Shown piece after piece: positions 1 to 10,398 of a stretch of DNA of 64,000 nt. The stretch is from Mesostigma viride (lineage: Eukaryota > Streptophyta > Mesostigmatophyceae > Mesostigmatales > Mesostigmataceae), in contig RPFO01002324.1 in the NCBI GenBank assembly GCA_009746045.1, positions 188,001 through 252,000 on the forward strand, written 5' to 3'. The first letter of the stretch is position 1, and each line of letters starts with the position of its first letter. Both the position numbers and the translations under genes were made by a program. The notes below the pieces were generated by a model. That model was not told the origin of the DNA. It worked only from the letters and a program-made list of their open reading frames with translations, and searched no databases.

Positions 1-25
1 TTCCTCCGAGCCCCGGTTTCTGACA
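1..25 (+). repeat. 3' tail of the 5' LTR
   Basis: All 25 bases match 2020-2044, including the terminal TGACA. They are followed directly by a primer-binding-site-like sequence, as expected at the end of a 5' LTR. Confidence 0.8.
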
Positions 26-42
26 TGGTATCGAGTAGCGAG
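26..42 (+). promoter_or_regulatory. Primer-binding site (tRNA-iMet-like)
   Basis: TGGTATCGAGTAGCGAG begins one base after the LTR end. Its first seven bases match the initiator-Met-tRNA primer site common in Ty1/copia elements (TGGTATC...). The rest diverges. Confidence 0.6.
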
Positions 43-443
43 TGATGCCTATGAACCCATATTTTCCAATTCCCAACGACCGCAACCTGAGATCTGGAAT
101 TGAGCTTTTTCAATTTCCCGAAGAATCTTGCCCAGACTACCTCGCAAGAGCAAATCTGCTTTTTGCCCAAGTTGAAGACATCTTCCCGGGCGTGTTTCCT
201 GAATCTGCCTACTGCCGCTGGCTCCTGCGTGGCATTCGACAAGAATTTTTCAACTGTGTGTGTTTCAGCGAACTTCCAGACTTTTCAATCAGAAATCTAC
301 AGGATCTGCTCGACAACAACGCAGTATCTCTGGAGAGATTAAATCACACTTTACTTCACATTACAAATCTCCAACGCAATCAAGAACATGTCGGGAGGTG
401 CGCCAGCTGTGGCACGAGAAGTCAAGGAGAGCAGCGTTCTTAG
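42..443 (+). CDS. Leader ORF of the gag-only element, unknown function
   Basis: This 133-codon ORF lies where an untranslated leader would be expected, directly after the primer site. It overlaps the gag start (388) in another frame. The protein has a compositionally normal stretch with FPGVFPES and WLLRGIRQEFFNCV, then a leucine-rich segment. I do not recognise a family. The helical, Trp-containing layout is loosely like a capsid N-terminal region, which is inference only. It may be an upstream gag fragment put out of frame, or an extra ORF. Confidence 0.4.
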   Translation: MMPMNPYFPIPNDRNLRSGIELFQFPEESCPDYLARANLLFAQVEDIFPGVFPESAYCRWLLRGIRQEFFNCVCFSELPDFSIRNLQDLLDNNAVSLERLNHTLLHITNLQRNQEHVGRCASCGTRSQGEQRS

Positions 444-1270
444 TGCTCTCAAGAATCTCAACTTCGATGGGAGCGACCCCAAGAAATTCACCGGATTCCG
501 AATCAAGGCGGAAGGGCAATTCGACGCCCTCGGATATTCAGATGTACTAGCTGGAAAGGATCCGATCGTGGTAAAGCAGCAAAAAATTGGTTACGCTGCC
601 CTGATTGCTGGCCTCGACGGCAACGCGCTACTGCATGCCGCTACGGCCCCCAACAAGTATATGCACGAGGCGTGGACCGTCCTGGTTGACGTCTATGGAC
701 ATGACGAAACGACATCCACCCATCAGGCCGCGACACTTGAGGAACTGCTGTCAGCTGAGCAGATTCCCATGGATTCTGTTCCTGCAAATCAATCTCACCG
801 AACGATTGTACCTGCAATATAATAAATTAAGCAACAATAAACTCCATGATTCCATCCTGGTGACATCACACCGCCGCAGACTTCCTGCCCAGTATGGCCC
901 CGTCCTGGCGGCGTACAACCTTCCCCCCGACTTGACGTGGAAAGACTACAAGACCGCCGTCCTGAAAGTGGACGACCATCTGCGTGTGCACCGCGCGGCC
1001 CAAGCTGGCAGCTCAGATTCCAGTGCACCAGTGTATCATACTGCTGCCTGCCCCCACTGTGCGGGTACTATCGACGAATCAGTCTTCCTCACCAAGGGTG
1101 GGAAAGTGCTGACCTGCAAGCACTGCCACCGTACCGGTCACACTGAGGATCGCTGCTGGTCCAAGAAGGCGGAGAACAAGTCCAAGAAACCTGAGGCGCA
1201 CTTCACCATGGACGGCGAGCCACTGGCTGACGACGTGGCAGATGTTCCTGCTGGTTTTTTCATTGAGTAG
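388..1270 (+). pseudogene. gag: gag of the gag-only element, frameshifted
   Basis: The start at 388 gives MSGGAPAVAREVKESSV followed by a copia-type Gag (LNFDGSDPKKFTGFRIKAEG, ATAPNKYMHEAW). This frame stops at 822. The Gag-like sequence continues in the +1-shifted frame (LTERLYLQYNKLSNN) up to 1270, so there is a one-base break at about 770-790. Near the C terminus lies a zinc knuckle CKHCHRTGHTEDRC with spacing C-x2-C-x4-H-x4-C, the nucleic-acid-binding motif of retroelement Gag. The protein would form the particle and package RNA in the cytoplasm. Pol is absent downstream. The frame break could be a mutation, a sequencing error or, less likely, programmed. Confidence 0.75.
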
Positions 1271-1285
1271 CCGGAATACGTGACA

Positions 1286-1300
1286 TGCAGTATGGGGGTG
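1286..1300 (+). promoter_or_regulatory. Polypurine-like tract before the 3' LTR
   Basis: TGCAGTATGGGGGTG directly abuts the LTR start at 1301. It is G-rich rather than a clean purine run, so it is a weak polypurine tract assigned mainly by position. Confidence 0.4.
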
Positions 1301-2044
1301 TGTCAAATATCTAGCGATGTTTCTCTACTTTTGTCACGCATTATGTTATCACGCATTATATGCGGGGAAAATTGACGCCGTCAGCTAGGTGTTTATTTAC
1401 ACGACTTGTTGTTGGGTTTGCATCCCTATTAATTGCACCCACAGGTCGTTGACTAGTTTAATATCATATACAATGTTTGAGTGTACTAAAATCCGAATGA
1501 TGTTGCTCGGAATACAGCAAGCGTTACCTGTCAGCACCGTTACAGGTGCCGTAATTTACATCGGCTCTCTCCGGATCAGATCAGGTCCGCAGTTTGTGGT
1601 GCCGCCCTGGAGGCGATAGGACTTTGAGCCTATCAGACCACACACACAATGTACCATGATGTGGACAATAGATTACAGGCTGCAAAGTCGTTATTATCTA
1701 GTGTTCTTTCCGTGGTTGTAGAGACGCTAAGCTGCAGTGCCGTCAGATGTAAATCAACGGTGCATAATGCATTAGCCGCCACTACTTTGTGTGCCTAGAG
1801 TTGTTTGCTTGCCTAGCCGTGTGTGGCCCCGACCCAGTGTTGGTCGTGTGACCCTGCCCAGTGTTGGCATTGTCATTTGCCCTGGCCCAGTGTTGGCTAT
1901 GGTAGACTGCGCCCAGTGTTGGCCGCACCGTGTTTTCCACTCTCAGTAAACGTATTTTAATACAAGAAGTCTTTTCCATACATTTGTGCAATATCTGGGT
2001 CATAACAGGCAAAAGATCTTTCCTCCGAGCCCCGGTTTCTGACA
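1301..2044 (+). repeat. 3' LTR of the gag-only element
   Basis: This 744-bp LTR starts TGTCA and ends TGACA, a five-base terminal inverted repeat with canonical TG...CA borders. It follows the G-rich tract TATGGGGGTG at 1291-1300. Within it, 1831-1925 holds four spaced copies of CCCAGTGTTGG. A TATTTTAATACAAG stretch near 1951 may belong to the polyadenylation region. Confidence 0.75.
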
Positions 2045-2047
2045 ACC

Positions 2048-2587
2048 TTAATGTCGCCCTGCACGGTCGTAAAAGGACTGTGCGACGTCCTGCAGCTGCA
2101 CGTTAACATCGGTCGCGGGGGCTGGCCTGGCGATGGTCGTCGCCGGCAGCTCGACAAGTTCAGGGCAGCACGAAATAAGACAGGCAAGCCAACGCTGGCG
2201 CTCATCCCAATGAGGCCATTCATCCGAAGCAGCCTCCATAACCTGGCCGCTCTTAGGGTGGCGAATCGGGGCGTCGTTGTCGTTGCGGAGCTTCAGCACG
2301 CTTGTCACAGCGGCGTCGTTGTAGGCGAGTAAGGTATCGATGTCTGCCAGGCTCAAACGCTGGCCTGGCATGTAGAATGAGGAAGAAATGGCGTCCGGCA
2401 AGGAGGTTTCAGCAGCTATCGGAGTTGCTTCCGAAGTTGCTTCCGAAGTCTTGGATCGCTTGTTAGCGGCGTTCTTGGCGACGACAATGTCGTGGGCGAT
2501 TTTGTTTGCAGCAATCTGGGCATCAATAGAATCGGCGGCAAGAGCTGAAGACGATGCGGGGACCTCCATAGCTACGTTTAATAGCAC
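2048..2587 (-). CDS. Hypothetical protein, 179 codons, beside the LTR insertion
   Basis: The protein begins near [13 protein letters not shown], is Ala-rich, has a direct SEAT SEAT duplication, and has a compositionally normal C-terminal half ([38 protein letters not shown]). Its stop codon lies three bases from the LTR border at 2044. It may therefore be complete, or may have been truncated by the retrotransposon insertion. I recognise no family. It could be the N-terminal part of another element's gag or a host exon. Confidence 0.4.
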   Translation of the reverse strand: MLLNVAMEVPASSSALAADSIDAQIAANKIAHDIVVAKNAANKRSKTSEATSEATPIAAETSLPDAISSSFYMPGQRLSLADIDTLLAYNDAAVTSVLKLRNDNDAPIRHPKSGQVMEAASDEWPHWDERQRWLACLISCCPELVELPATTIARPAPATDVNVQLQDVAQSFYDRAGRH

Positions 2588-2783
2588 CTAGACGAGGGCA
2601 GGGGGCGCAGGCACACTGATCACGTGCGTGGTGCCGCCATAATGTGCAGAAAAATAGCGAGATCTGCTGGGCAGGCCGCTGGCGATAACTTGCGAAATCC
2701 TGGGCGATGGCTGCCAAAAATTAGATCGGCGTGTTCGTCATCGAAAGGCGAGTCTATTGCAATTTACCCGACCAAATTTCATC
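2588..2783. other. Short gene-free stretch
   Basis: I see no supported gene or structured element here. It leads into the tetranucleotide array. Confidence 0.5.
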
Positions 2784-4170
2784 ATGGATGGATGGATGGA
2801 TGGATGGATGGATGGATGGATGGATGGATGGATGGATGGATGAATGGAGGGATGGAGGGATGGAGGGATGGAGGGATGGATGGAGGGAGGGAGGGAGGGA
2901 GGGAGGGAGGGAGGGAGGGAGGGAGGGAGGGAGGGAGGGAGGGAGGGAGGGAGGGAGGGAGGAGGGAGGGAGGGAGGGAGGGAGGGAGGGAGGGAGGGAG
3001 GGAGGGAGGGAGGGAGGGAGGGAGGGAGGGAGGGAGGGAGGGAGGGAGGGAGGGAGGGAGGGAGGGAGGGAGGGAGGGAGGGAGGGAGGGAGGGAGGGAG
3101 GAGGGAGGGAGGAGGGAGGGAGGGAGGGAGGGAGGGAGGGAGGGAGGGAGGAGGGAGGGAGGGAGGGAGGGAGGGAGGGAGGGAGGGAGGGAGGGAGGGA
3201 GGGAGGGAGGGAGGGAGGGAGGGAGGGAGGGAGGGAGGGAGAGGGAGGGAGGAGGGAGGGAGGGAGGGAGGGAGGGAGGGAGGGAGGGAGGGAGGGAGGG
3301 AGGGAGGGAGGGAGGGAGGGAGGAGGGAGGAGGGAGGGAGGGAGGGAGGGAGGGAGGGAGGGAGGGAGGGAGGGAGGGAGGGAGGGAGGGAGGGAGGGAG
3401 GGAGGGAGGGGAGGGAGGGAGGGAGGGAGGGAGGAGGGAGGGAGGGAGGGAGGGAGGAGGGAGGGAGGGAGGGAGGGAGGGAGGGAGGGAGGGAGGAGGG
3501 AGGGAGGGAGGGAGGGAGGGAGGGAGGAGGGAGGGAGGAGGGAGGGAGGGAGGGAGGGAGGGAGGGAGGGAGGGAGGGGGGAGGGAGGGAGGGAGGGAGG
3601 GAGGGAGGGAGGGAGGGAGGGAGAGGGAGGGAGGGAGGGAGGGAGGAGGGAGGGAGGGAGGGAGGGAGGGAGGGAGGAGGGAGGGAGGAGGGAGGGAGGG
3701 AGGAGGGAGGGAGGAGGAGGGAGGGAGGGAGGGAGGGAGGGAGGAGGGAGGGAGGGAGGGAGGGAGGGAGGGAGGAGGAGGGAGGGAGGGAGGGAGGGAG
3801 GAGGGAGGGAGGAGGGAGGGAGGGAGGGAGGGAGGGAGGGAGGGAGGGAGGGAGGGAGGGAGGGAGGAGGGAGGGAGGGAGGGAGGGAGGGAGGAGGGAG
3901 GGAGGGAGGAGGGAGGGAGGGAGGGAGGGAGGGAGGGAGGAGGGAGGGAGGGAGGGAGGGAGGAGGGAGGGAGGGAGGGAGGGAGGGAGGAGGGAGGGAG
4001 GGAGGGAGGGAGGGAGGGAGGGAGGGAGGGAGGGAGGGAGGGAGGGAGGGAGGAGGGAGGGAGGGAGGGAGGGAGGAGGGAGGGAGGGAGGGAGGGAGGG
4101 AGGGAGGGATGGATGGATGGATGTTCTTAATTAATTAACTAATTAATTAATTAATTAATTAATTAATTAA
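2784..4170. repeat. Compound tetranucleotide microsatellite (ATGG)n-(GGGA)n-(ATGG)n-(TTAA)n
   Basis: (ATGG)n occupies about 2784-2842 and mixed GGAT/GGGA 2843-2883. (GGGA)n with frequent one-base-short GGA interruptions runs about 2884-4108, (ATGG)n returns at 4108-4122, and (TTAA)n follows at about 4127-4170. The central 1.2 kb is pure purine on the plus strand. All three plus-strand frames are open through it, giving long Gly/Arg/Glu ORFs that are artefacts of the repeat. Confidence 0.95.
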
Positions 4171-5400
4171 TGGTCAAATGGTACATGAAGCGAGACAAAT
4201 CATGCCTGGACGCATGGCGATGTAAGAGCCCCCCCTCCCCCACGCCAGGAGGAAGGGGTGCGTGACTGAGTAGAGTAGTTAGGATTTTGTATTAAGAGAG
4301 ACAACTTTGTATATTATCAAGGAGACAACTTTGTATATAAGATTAGAGTGAGATCAGCTAGTCTTCGCGGCTCAGTTCTAATGCACCCACCCCCATCAGT
4401 CCATGGAATACGTGCTCCTGCTCCAGATCCTTAATTAAGGCCAAAATGAGTCCCTTCCAAACAACGTTTGCACTTAGATAGTTAGACGAATTATGCCCGA
4501 CGAAGCTGGAACTTAACAGCCACAATGAATTACGGTTGTTCAGACCTTGTACAACGCCTCAGGGCATTAATTGGAGCCCTGAATGGTAACAAATGCTAAC
4601 AAGGTGTTGCTATCAAGGTGTTGCTATCAATAATGATTTTAAAAATTGATATGATGTCATTAATTAATTAATTAGTTATCAACATCACTCCGTTGGGAGT
4701 AAATGTAGCACATATCCCTGAGAAGGGGCATATGGCTTTTAATACATTCTAGGCTACTTCATGCAAGGGTGGGAATGTAAGCTACCCCTGCTCTAGGTGC
4801 ACCAGGGCACCTGCACCACCATGTCATATTACAACCAAAACTGGTCGTCATCATGCAAGCATCTGAAGCATGGTCGCAAAACTTCGTGTGCAAAATCTCA
4901 TGTCATAAGGAGCCCAACATTATGACAATTGCCAGGCTTTGTAAAGAGTTTTGCTTTAACGATGACTACAGCACAAACAGTGAGCGAAACCCTGGTGCAT
5001 GTGAATGCCTGAGTGGCGACTGTTCCTAACAGAATGCAAGATGTAAGGTAGACATTGCGAGTATGCCACAAATGTGTGATGTGCAGTGCACATGCATGTG
5101 AGCTACCATGGTCCGGATTCTCCCGATTTCTGGCCTGCGCTGGTTGTCTCCTTGATGTATACCCCATGACACCATACTTCTAAACTACTTAAGAACCTTG
5201 GCACATTGCAAAATGGGAAAGAAAGCTGAACAATACATGCAACATCACTCACTAACACAGCCATGTGATTGCTACCAACACGTACCATGTACGTCCTGTG
5301 TGAAATTATTGGCAACGACACGCCAAGCAAACGCCAAGGTATAGTATAACTGCGACAGGCTGGCACATGTCACCTGGCATCCACGTATGCTCACCCCAAG
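4171..5400. other. AT-rich region without a recognisable gene
   Basis: I see no gene. A 24-bp direct duplication (GAGACAACTTTGTATAT at 4298 and again at 4322) sits beside TATATAAG, which could be part of an LTR-like promoter, but no borders are visible. Shorter direct repeats (AAGGTGTTGCTATC) occur near 4604-4628. Confidence 0.5.
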
Positions 5401-6245
5401 GCATTGGCATATCCCCATGTCTATATCCGTTGCCCTTTGTGCGTACCGAGTCACCCATGCAGTCACCCACCCATGCATCCACCTGGCCCACCCACACAAG
5501 TACTCATACACTTGCGCACCTGAGTACCCAGCCACCCACTCGTCCACCCACCCGGTGACCCAGCCAGCCAGCCACGCACCTACTAAACCAACCTATCTAA
5601 CCACTCGTGCACCCAGGCACCCAGCCACATACCCACCCACTGGGACATCCACCCACCCAGCTAGCCACATATGCAATCTACCCACCTAGGCAATAAGGAG
5701 GCATTCACCCATCCTTTTATCCAGGCACCCATTACTAAAACCACGCAGCCACCTAACCACCCAGCCAGCTGGCCCCATGTGTGCCCACCGGGCCGCCCAC
5801 CCCTGACCCACCCACGCCCCTTCCCACTCGACCACTCTTTCCCCCCATACCCTTATACCCACCGACCTGCACCCACTCACCCTCACACATCCACACCCTC
5901 TCAGCCAGTCACCCACCCATCTCACCCCTAACATGCACAGCCCTCCACCCGCGATAGGTGAGTCGATCCCAACTACAAAACCACCCACCCACCCATATCC
6001 GTGCACCCACCCACCCATCTACCTTCCCCATCGCTCACCCCACCCACTTCTAATCACAGCTATACACATCCACCCGCCACAAACCAACGGTGCAAATCCT
6101 TCAGCCCATGCAACAGTTTCACTCAGGCATCCAACAATGCACCCACCTAGGAGTTCCCAAACCCCGTCGATCCCCCAGCCACCTGGCGATTCACTTATAA
6201 GCAACCACCCTTGCACCCATCCACCCACCATAACCACCCATGCAC
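5401..6245. repeat. Degenerate CCAC/CACCC-rich simple-repeat tract
   Basis: The plus strand is dominated by imperfect CCACCCA-type words with very little G. This gives Pro/Thr/His-rich open frames that look like repeat translation, not protein. It grades into the (CCCT)n array at 6249. Confidence 0.75.
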
Positions 6246-6248
6246 CCA

Positions 6249-6427
6249 CCCTCCCTCCCTCCCTCCCTCCCTCCCTCCCTCCCTCCCTCCCTCCCTCCCT
6301 CCCTCCCTCCCTCCCTCCCTCCCTCCCTCCCTCCCTCCCTCCCTCCCTCCCTCCCTCCCTCCCTCCCTCCCTCCCTCCCTCCCTCCCTCCCTCCCTCCCT
6401 CCCTCCCTCCCTCCCTCCCTCCCTCCC
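6249..6427. repeat. (CCCT)n microsatellite
   Basis: About 45 uninterrupted CCCT/CTCC units. This is the reverse complement of the (GGGA)n array at 2884-4108. Confidence 0.98.
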
Positions 6428-6609
6428 GCCACCCCAGAGCTCCTTGTTATCCTTCTCATCGGATGTACTGACGACACCCTGCACAATTACAGCTCACAAG
6501 GCAACTAACATGCTGGAGGAACGCATCCGCCGCAGTGGACGTCAGTAACGGATGTTGCAATGTTGCTGGAGGGAGGTCAATCGACCGCACCCGTACATAC
6601 AAGGGGCAA

Positions 6610-7020
6610 TTATTGATGCGTCATACCCAAAACAGGAAGAAAATGTGGCACAACTAACCTTGCCATCAACATGGATGGACGGAGTCGGAGACCAACTGCA
6701 GCGCGGCATTCGCAAGGGCACAGGCTGTGTTGTTCAGCAGGTCCACCGCTGGACTGCCCGATGCCGAGTCCAGGTTCTTCCTTACACAAACTCTCCACAA
6801 GCGTGATTGTCGCGTCCTTGGCTGCCAACTGCGGAAAGGAGGCCAGTGCTCGCTTCAGCAGGAACTCGGCAATTGCAATCACGGTGGGCCCTGGCACGAT
6901 TTGCAGGCCTACACATGCTTGCCCCGCATGTGCCTCCCCCACGTGTGCATCCACCGCAGTTGACGTGCTTGCTCGCAGCTCCCACCACCGCTGGCTTCGT
7001 TGCCATGTTCCTCCACCCAA
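6610..7020 (-). CDS. Possible orphan coding exon, unknown function
   Basis: The middle of this 136-codon frame reads like genuine protein (IAIAEFLLKRALASFPQL, KDATITLVESL). It contrasts with the low-complexity flanks and has an amphipathic helical pattern. The ends look non-coding, so the true exon is probably shorter, about 6700-6920. A possible donor GTAAGG lies in the minus strand after VESLC, and a polypyrimidine-AG acceptor lies upstream of the QLAAKD segment. No partner exon was found nearby. It could be a fragment of a host gene or chance. Confidence 0.25.
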   Translation of the reverse strand: MGGGTWQRSQRWWELRASTSTAVDAHVGEAHAGQACVGLQIVPGPTVIAIAEFLLKRALASFPQLAAKDATITLVESLCKEEPGLGIGQSSGGPAEQHSLCPCECRAAVGLRLRPSMLMARLVVPHFLPVLGMTHQ

Positions 7021-7639
7021 TTGCCTCTTGCATCTTAGCTGTTCCTCGCACTTCTCCGCAGCCTCTCTTTCCCTCTCTTCCTCTCTCTTTTCTGCTGCCG
7101 TTCATGCCTTGCTCCAGATATAGATGTGGCTGCTTAGGCGTTCAATCTGCATCACAGAATTGGACGATATGCACGTCAAAGGAAAGCCAACCAAGCAGCA
7201 ACATTACCAACAATGTAGCGGGAGGGTCAGTGCAGAGGCCAGCAACATAACTGCCTTAGTCTTGTACTCCTACCATACACATTAGGGAAGACTGCTGGCA
7301 TGGCAGCCTGCATCACAGCAATGAATTGCCGCCAACTAAAATAAGAGAGTGACTCACCGCTACTCTTCCCTGAAGCCGACTGGTCACACCTCCATTGTGG
7401 CGTTGTTTTACCACTTTAAGGCTCTTCCACAGCGTGCGATTTTGTTGATGCCATTTTCTCAATTCCTGTAGCATATATTTTGCCACCGCCGCACGCTTCC
7501 ATCATTGGGTTGCCATGTACATCATACTTTGCTGATGCTTCAGAGAAGTCAAGCGGTTCTTTGCATTCCCTCACCTGTATTCAACAACGGCAACGCCAAA
7601 ACGGAATGCCAACGAATGCGGAACGGGGGAACAAGGCAT
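7021..7639. other. No recognisable feature
   Basis: I see no gene or clear repeat. There is a pyrimidine-rich patch at about 7060-7095. Confidence 0.5.
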
Positions 7640-8338
7640 AAATCAACGCATGGTGAACCGGCAGATGCTGAGGCAGACACGACAATGCACTGGGTGCATG
7701 GCAACCATGTGAACACTGACGGTAGCACTCACATGCCTAACAAGCATTTTCTTTGTTTCCCCTGGGTTAGAGTGTAAGGCCTATGCCAACCAAGGTAAAC
7801 AACAAAACAACACATCCTAAACTGCCCTAACTGACATGGGCAACAAACATGGCCAATGGAGGACAAGGAACCAAGTAGGATCATCCAACAGGATCATGGT
7901 ATTATGGCAGCTTGCATGCAGTAAATTACATCAAGCATGGTTGGCTCAGCACATTGAAGTATTGTCACATCATTAGAACAAGGGAAAGTCAGAAATCAAC
8001 GCATGGTGAACCGGCAGATGATGAGGCAGACACGACAATGCACTTGGTGCATGGCAACTATGTGAACACTGATGGTAGCATTCACATGCCTAACAAGCAT
8101 TTTCTCTGTTTCCCCTGGGTTAGAGTGTAAGGCCTATGCCAACCCAGCTAAACAACAAAACAACACATCCTAAACTGCGCTAACTGACATGGGCAACAAA
8201 CATGGCCAATGGAGGACAAGGAACCAAGTAGGATCATCCAACAGGATCACGGTATTATGGCAGCTTGCATGCAGTAAATTATATCAAGCATGGTTGGCTC
8301 AGCACATTGAAGTATTTTCACATCATTACAACAAGGGT
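7640..8338. repeat. 353-bp direct tandem duplication, two copies
   Basis: Copy 1 is 7640-7992 and copy 2 is 7993 to about 8338. Both start AAATCAACGCATGGTGAACC and end near ACAAGGG. They differ at only a handful of positions. The short ORFs inside end at the same internal TAA in both copies and do not look coding. Confidence 0.9.
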
Positions 8339-8929
8339 AACCTCAAATAAACTAGTCGTGGCCACTATCTACAGGCAGTCTAACGAATGCAACACATGCA
8401 ACATGGTGCTCACTACAACGCTTCCTTATCTGCGCAATGAAATGTACAGGGACATTGCATGGCGGCCCCTCAGCTTCTGAGCGCTGTGATGCCGCTGCGA
8501 CGATAGGGTGGTCAACTGCGACGATAGGGTGCACACAACCATACCCACATCATCCTTGCCACAATACGTTTTATGAATCCCCTCAAACCTTTGCGAGAAG
8601 CTATAGTCTGCGACAGCATCCCCTGCCGACGACATATACGCATATGCGTTCTCAGCTACTATATTCATTAATTCCCATGCCGTCTAATTGTGAGGGGTCC
8701 GACGTACCTTTGCTGCCAGAGATTCTGCTGCGAATGCGGTTGCCGCTGTGCGCTTTGCCTCCCAGCGTGCTTTCCAGGCCCGCGCGTCCTCCATCGATAC
8801 ACAACATAAGCTGTCCTGACTGCGAAAGACTTAATTACCAATGTCTTCGTCGTCAATTAACGCGTCTTCTACGTCTTCCACAGTGTGCATGCGTAGCTAG
8901 CCAGCTATGTCGCGGTTTACGATCCAGTT
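8339..8929. other. No recognisable gene
   Basis: I see no supported gene. GACGATAGGGTG occurs twice close together (near 8498 and 8519). Confidence 0.5.
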
Positions 8930-9230
8930 AACGATAACTCCGTAACCACCCCAGTACCTAATATTGGGGCAGCTATGGCGCCGTAACCACTACCTGACCG
9001 GTCCCGTATACCCCAACGTAACCTGAACCGAAGCCGTTCACGCCCCCGTAAACATAACCGGCCCAGTTACTGGGCCGTACCGAATCTCGGGGCCAATATT
9101 CCGAATGGTACCGTAACCGGTCCGGTAACCCAAACCGCCAACGAATACGGACCCGTAACCTGGCCCGTCGAAGTTACCGGGCAGGTTACGGGGGCGTCGA
9201 AGTTACCGGACAGGTTACGGGGGCTTCAAA
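8930..9230. repeat. Degenerate CCGTAACC / GGTTACGG cluster
   Basis: The words CCGTAACC, GTAACC and their complement GGTTAC recur about every 10-25 bp in both orientations. At the right end is a 29-bp tandem pair starting CGAAGTTACCGG at 9169 and 9198. The mixed orientation gives hairpin potential. No gene is visible. Confidence 0.7.
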
Positions 9231-9650
9231 TTAACTCCTAGTGATATAGCCAGTCTTACCGCCCCAGGAGATGCATTGCCGGGTCCAGCGACCCTGCCAT
9301 GTGTTGGGAGCAGTATCTGTGTGTTGGGCCCATGGGTGAAGTTGAACATGAGGGTGTGGCGGACGTCGATACTGTAGCAGTGCAGTGCCTACACTAGTCC
9401 CTCGTGCCCATGCCCATCTGCGCTCCATGTCTGGGGTGCGTCTGGTAAAGGATTGTAGCGCTTTTGCGTCTATTCCAGGAAATTTATGTTCTTGTAAGCC
9501 TACCCAGATTTCATGAGATGGGCCGACATAGGGTTGGGTGATGCTGGCTAGTTGTGCTTGGAGCGCAGATATTTTAGACTGTCCCTGGGTGCGAACACCA
9601 TCAGTATTTAAACCTTGAACGTTCCAAGATATTATAGTAAGTTGACTCAT
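9231..9650 (-). pseudogene. LINE ORF2 endonuclease-domain fragment
   Basis: The minus-strand frame opens MSQLTIISWNVQGL and continues to IWVGLQEHKF. These correspond to the first two motifs of the apurinic-like endonuclease domain of non-LTR retrotransposons (an Asn in sWNv.Gl and a catalytic Glu in LQE.K). After roughly residue 80 the frame turns unconvincing, and a neighbouring frame looks more protein-like, so a frameshift near 9410 is likely. Nothing like a reverse transcriptase follows. The fragment keeps the N terminus and lacks the rest, the opposite of the usual 5' truncation. Confidence 0.65.
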
Positions 9651-10398
9651 AAGTTAGTTGAAGGGGAGACTAGAGTGCAGAAGGATGCGAGCGTTGGCGT
9701 ACCTCTCATGCCGTTTGAGAAAGGTTTTTGCCCTGTACCTCGAGGACGAGCATGGGTTTGCTCATATTAGCGTAGCTTGAGGCCAACACTGGAGCCCATG
9801 GTATTTTTCCCGCAGCCAGCGCTTGTAGGTCACCCTGGGGTTGTGCAAGCCGAAGGCGTTCCTCCCAGGAGGGATCGGAGTTTGCGATCCGGTGTGGTAG
9901 GCGGTAATCTGCAGGTATGACAACGAGGACAACAGGAGCAATAAAGAGTTAGATAGCGAAAAAGGTGTACCATTCCAGGGGTTATGCTTGGGGGGAAGCC
10001 TGCATTGCACCATCCGTGACTGCAATGTCAGGTTGGGTCTGTAGCGGGTGTCATGGTGACTTCCGGTCACCGAGTTATGCGAGAGCCTGTTCCTCCGCAG
10101 GATCGCATGGTTAAAGGTGTAAAGGGTGAGTAGAAACAGCACTACCAGGAAGCGTCCAGCTTCCTGAGCTGTTCTACTGCTATTCCAGGTCCATTTGTAG
10201 TATAGGCGAATCCTATATATTAATTTGGTAATGTAGTACTCATCCCGCACTATCGAAGGCATCGCGGAGTACCCCGCGAATCCAAAACAACCGGAATCAC
10301 TAACCACCAATCCCAGCGAGCGAGCGAAGCGAGCGAGCGGCCGCTTCAGCAGCCTGCGCGCAGCGCACAACGAGCGCAGCGAGCCAGCACCGTAGGTT
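9651..10398. other. No recognisable gene; possible LINE leader on the minus strand
   Basis: This lies upstream, on the minus strand, of the endonuclease fragment and could be its 5' leader. A long minus-strand frame (9762-10469) exists but has no recognisable motif and runs into a minisatellite. The stretch 10315-10398 is rich in GAGCGAGC/GCGCAGC words. Confidence 0.4.

Larger units (their letters stand above)
1..2044 (+). mobile_element. Gag-only LTR retrotransposon (5' LTR cut by window edge)
   Basis: The first 25 bases are identical to positions 2020-2044, the end of the downstream LTR. A primer-binding-site-like sequence starting TGGTATC follows directly at 26. The internal region is only about 1.27 kb and carries a gag with a CCHC zinc knuckle. 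No protease, integrase or reverse transcriptase is visible. A G-rich tract precedes the 3' LTR. The layout fits a non-autonomous, gag-only (TR-GAG type) element that would need enzymes in trans. The 5' part of the upstream LTR lies outside the window, so total length and the upstream target-site copy cannot be seen. The candidate downstream target-site copy starts at 2045. Confidence 0.8.

Noticed and set aside
2624-4138. Gly/Arg/Glu-rich ORFs of up to 504 codons
   Set aside because: Pure (GGGA)n and (ATGG)n translation in three frames with no unique protein part.
4298-4345. Solo LTR around the duplicated ACAACTTTGTATAT and TATATAAG
   Set aside because: No paired copy, borders or target duplication could be found.
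6671-7250. Plus-strand Ser/Pro/Cys-rich ORFs
   Set aside because: They look like antisense of the minus-strand segment and low-complexity pyrimidine sequence.
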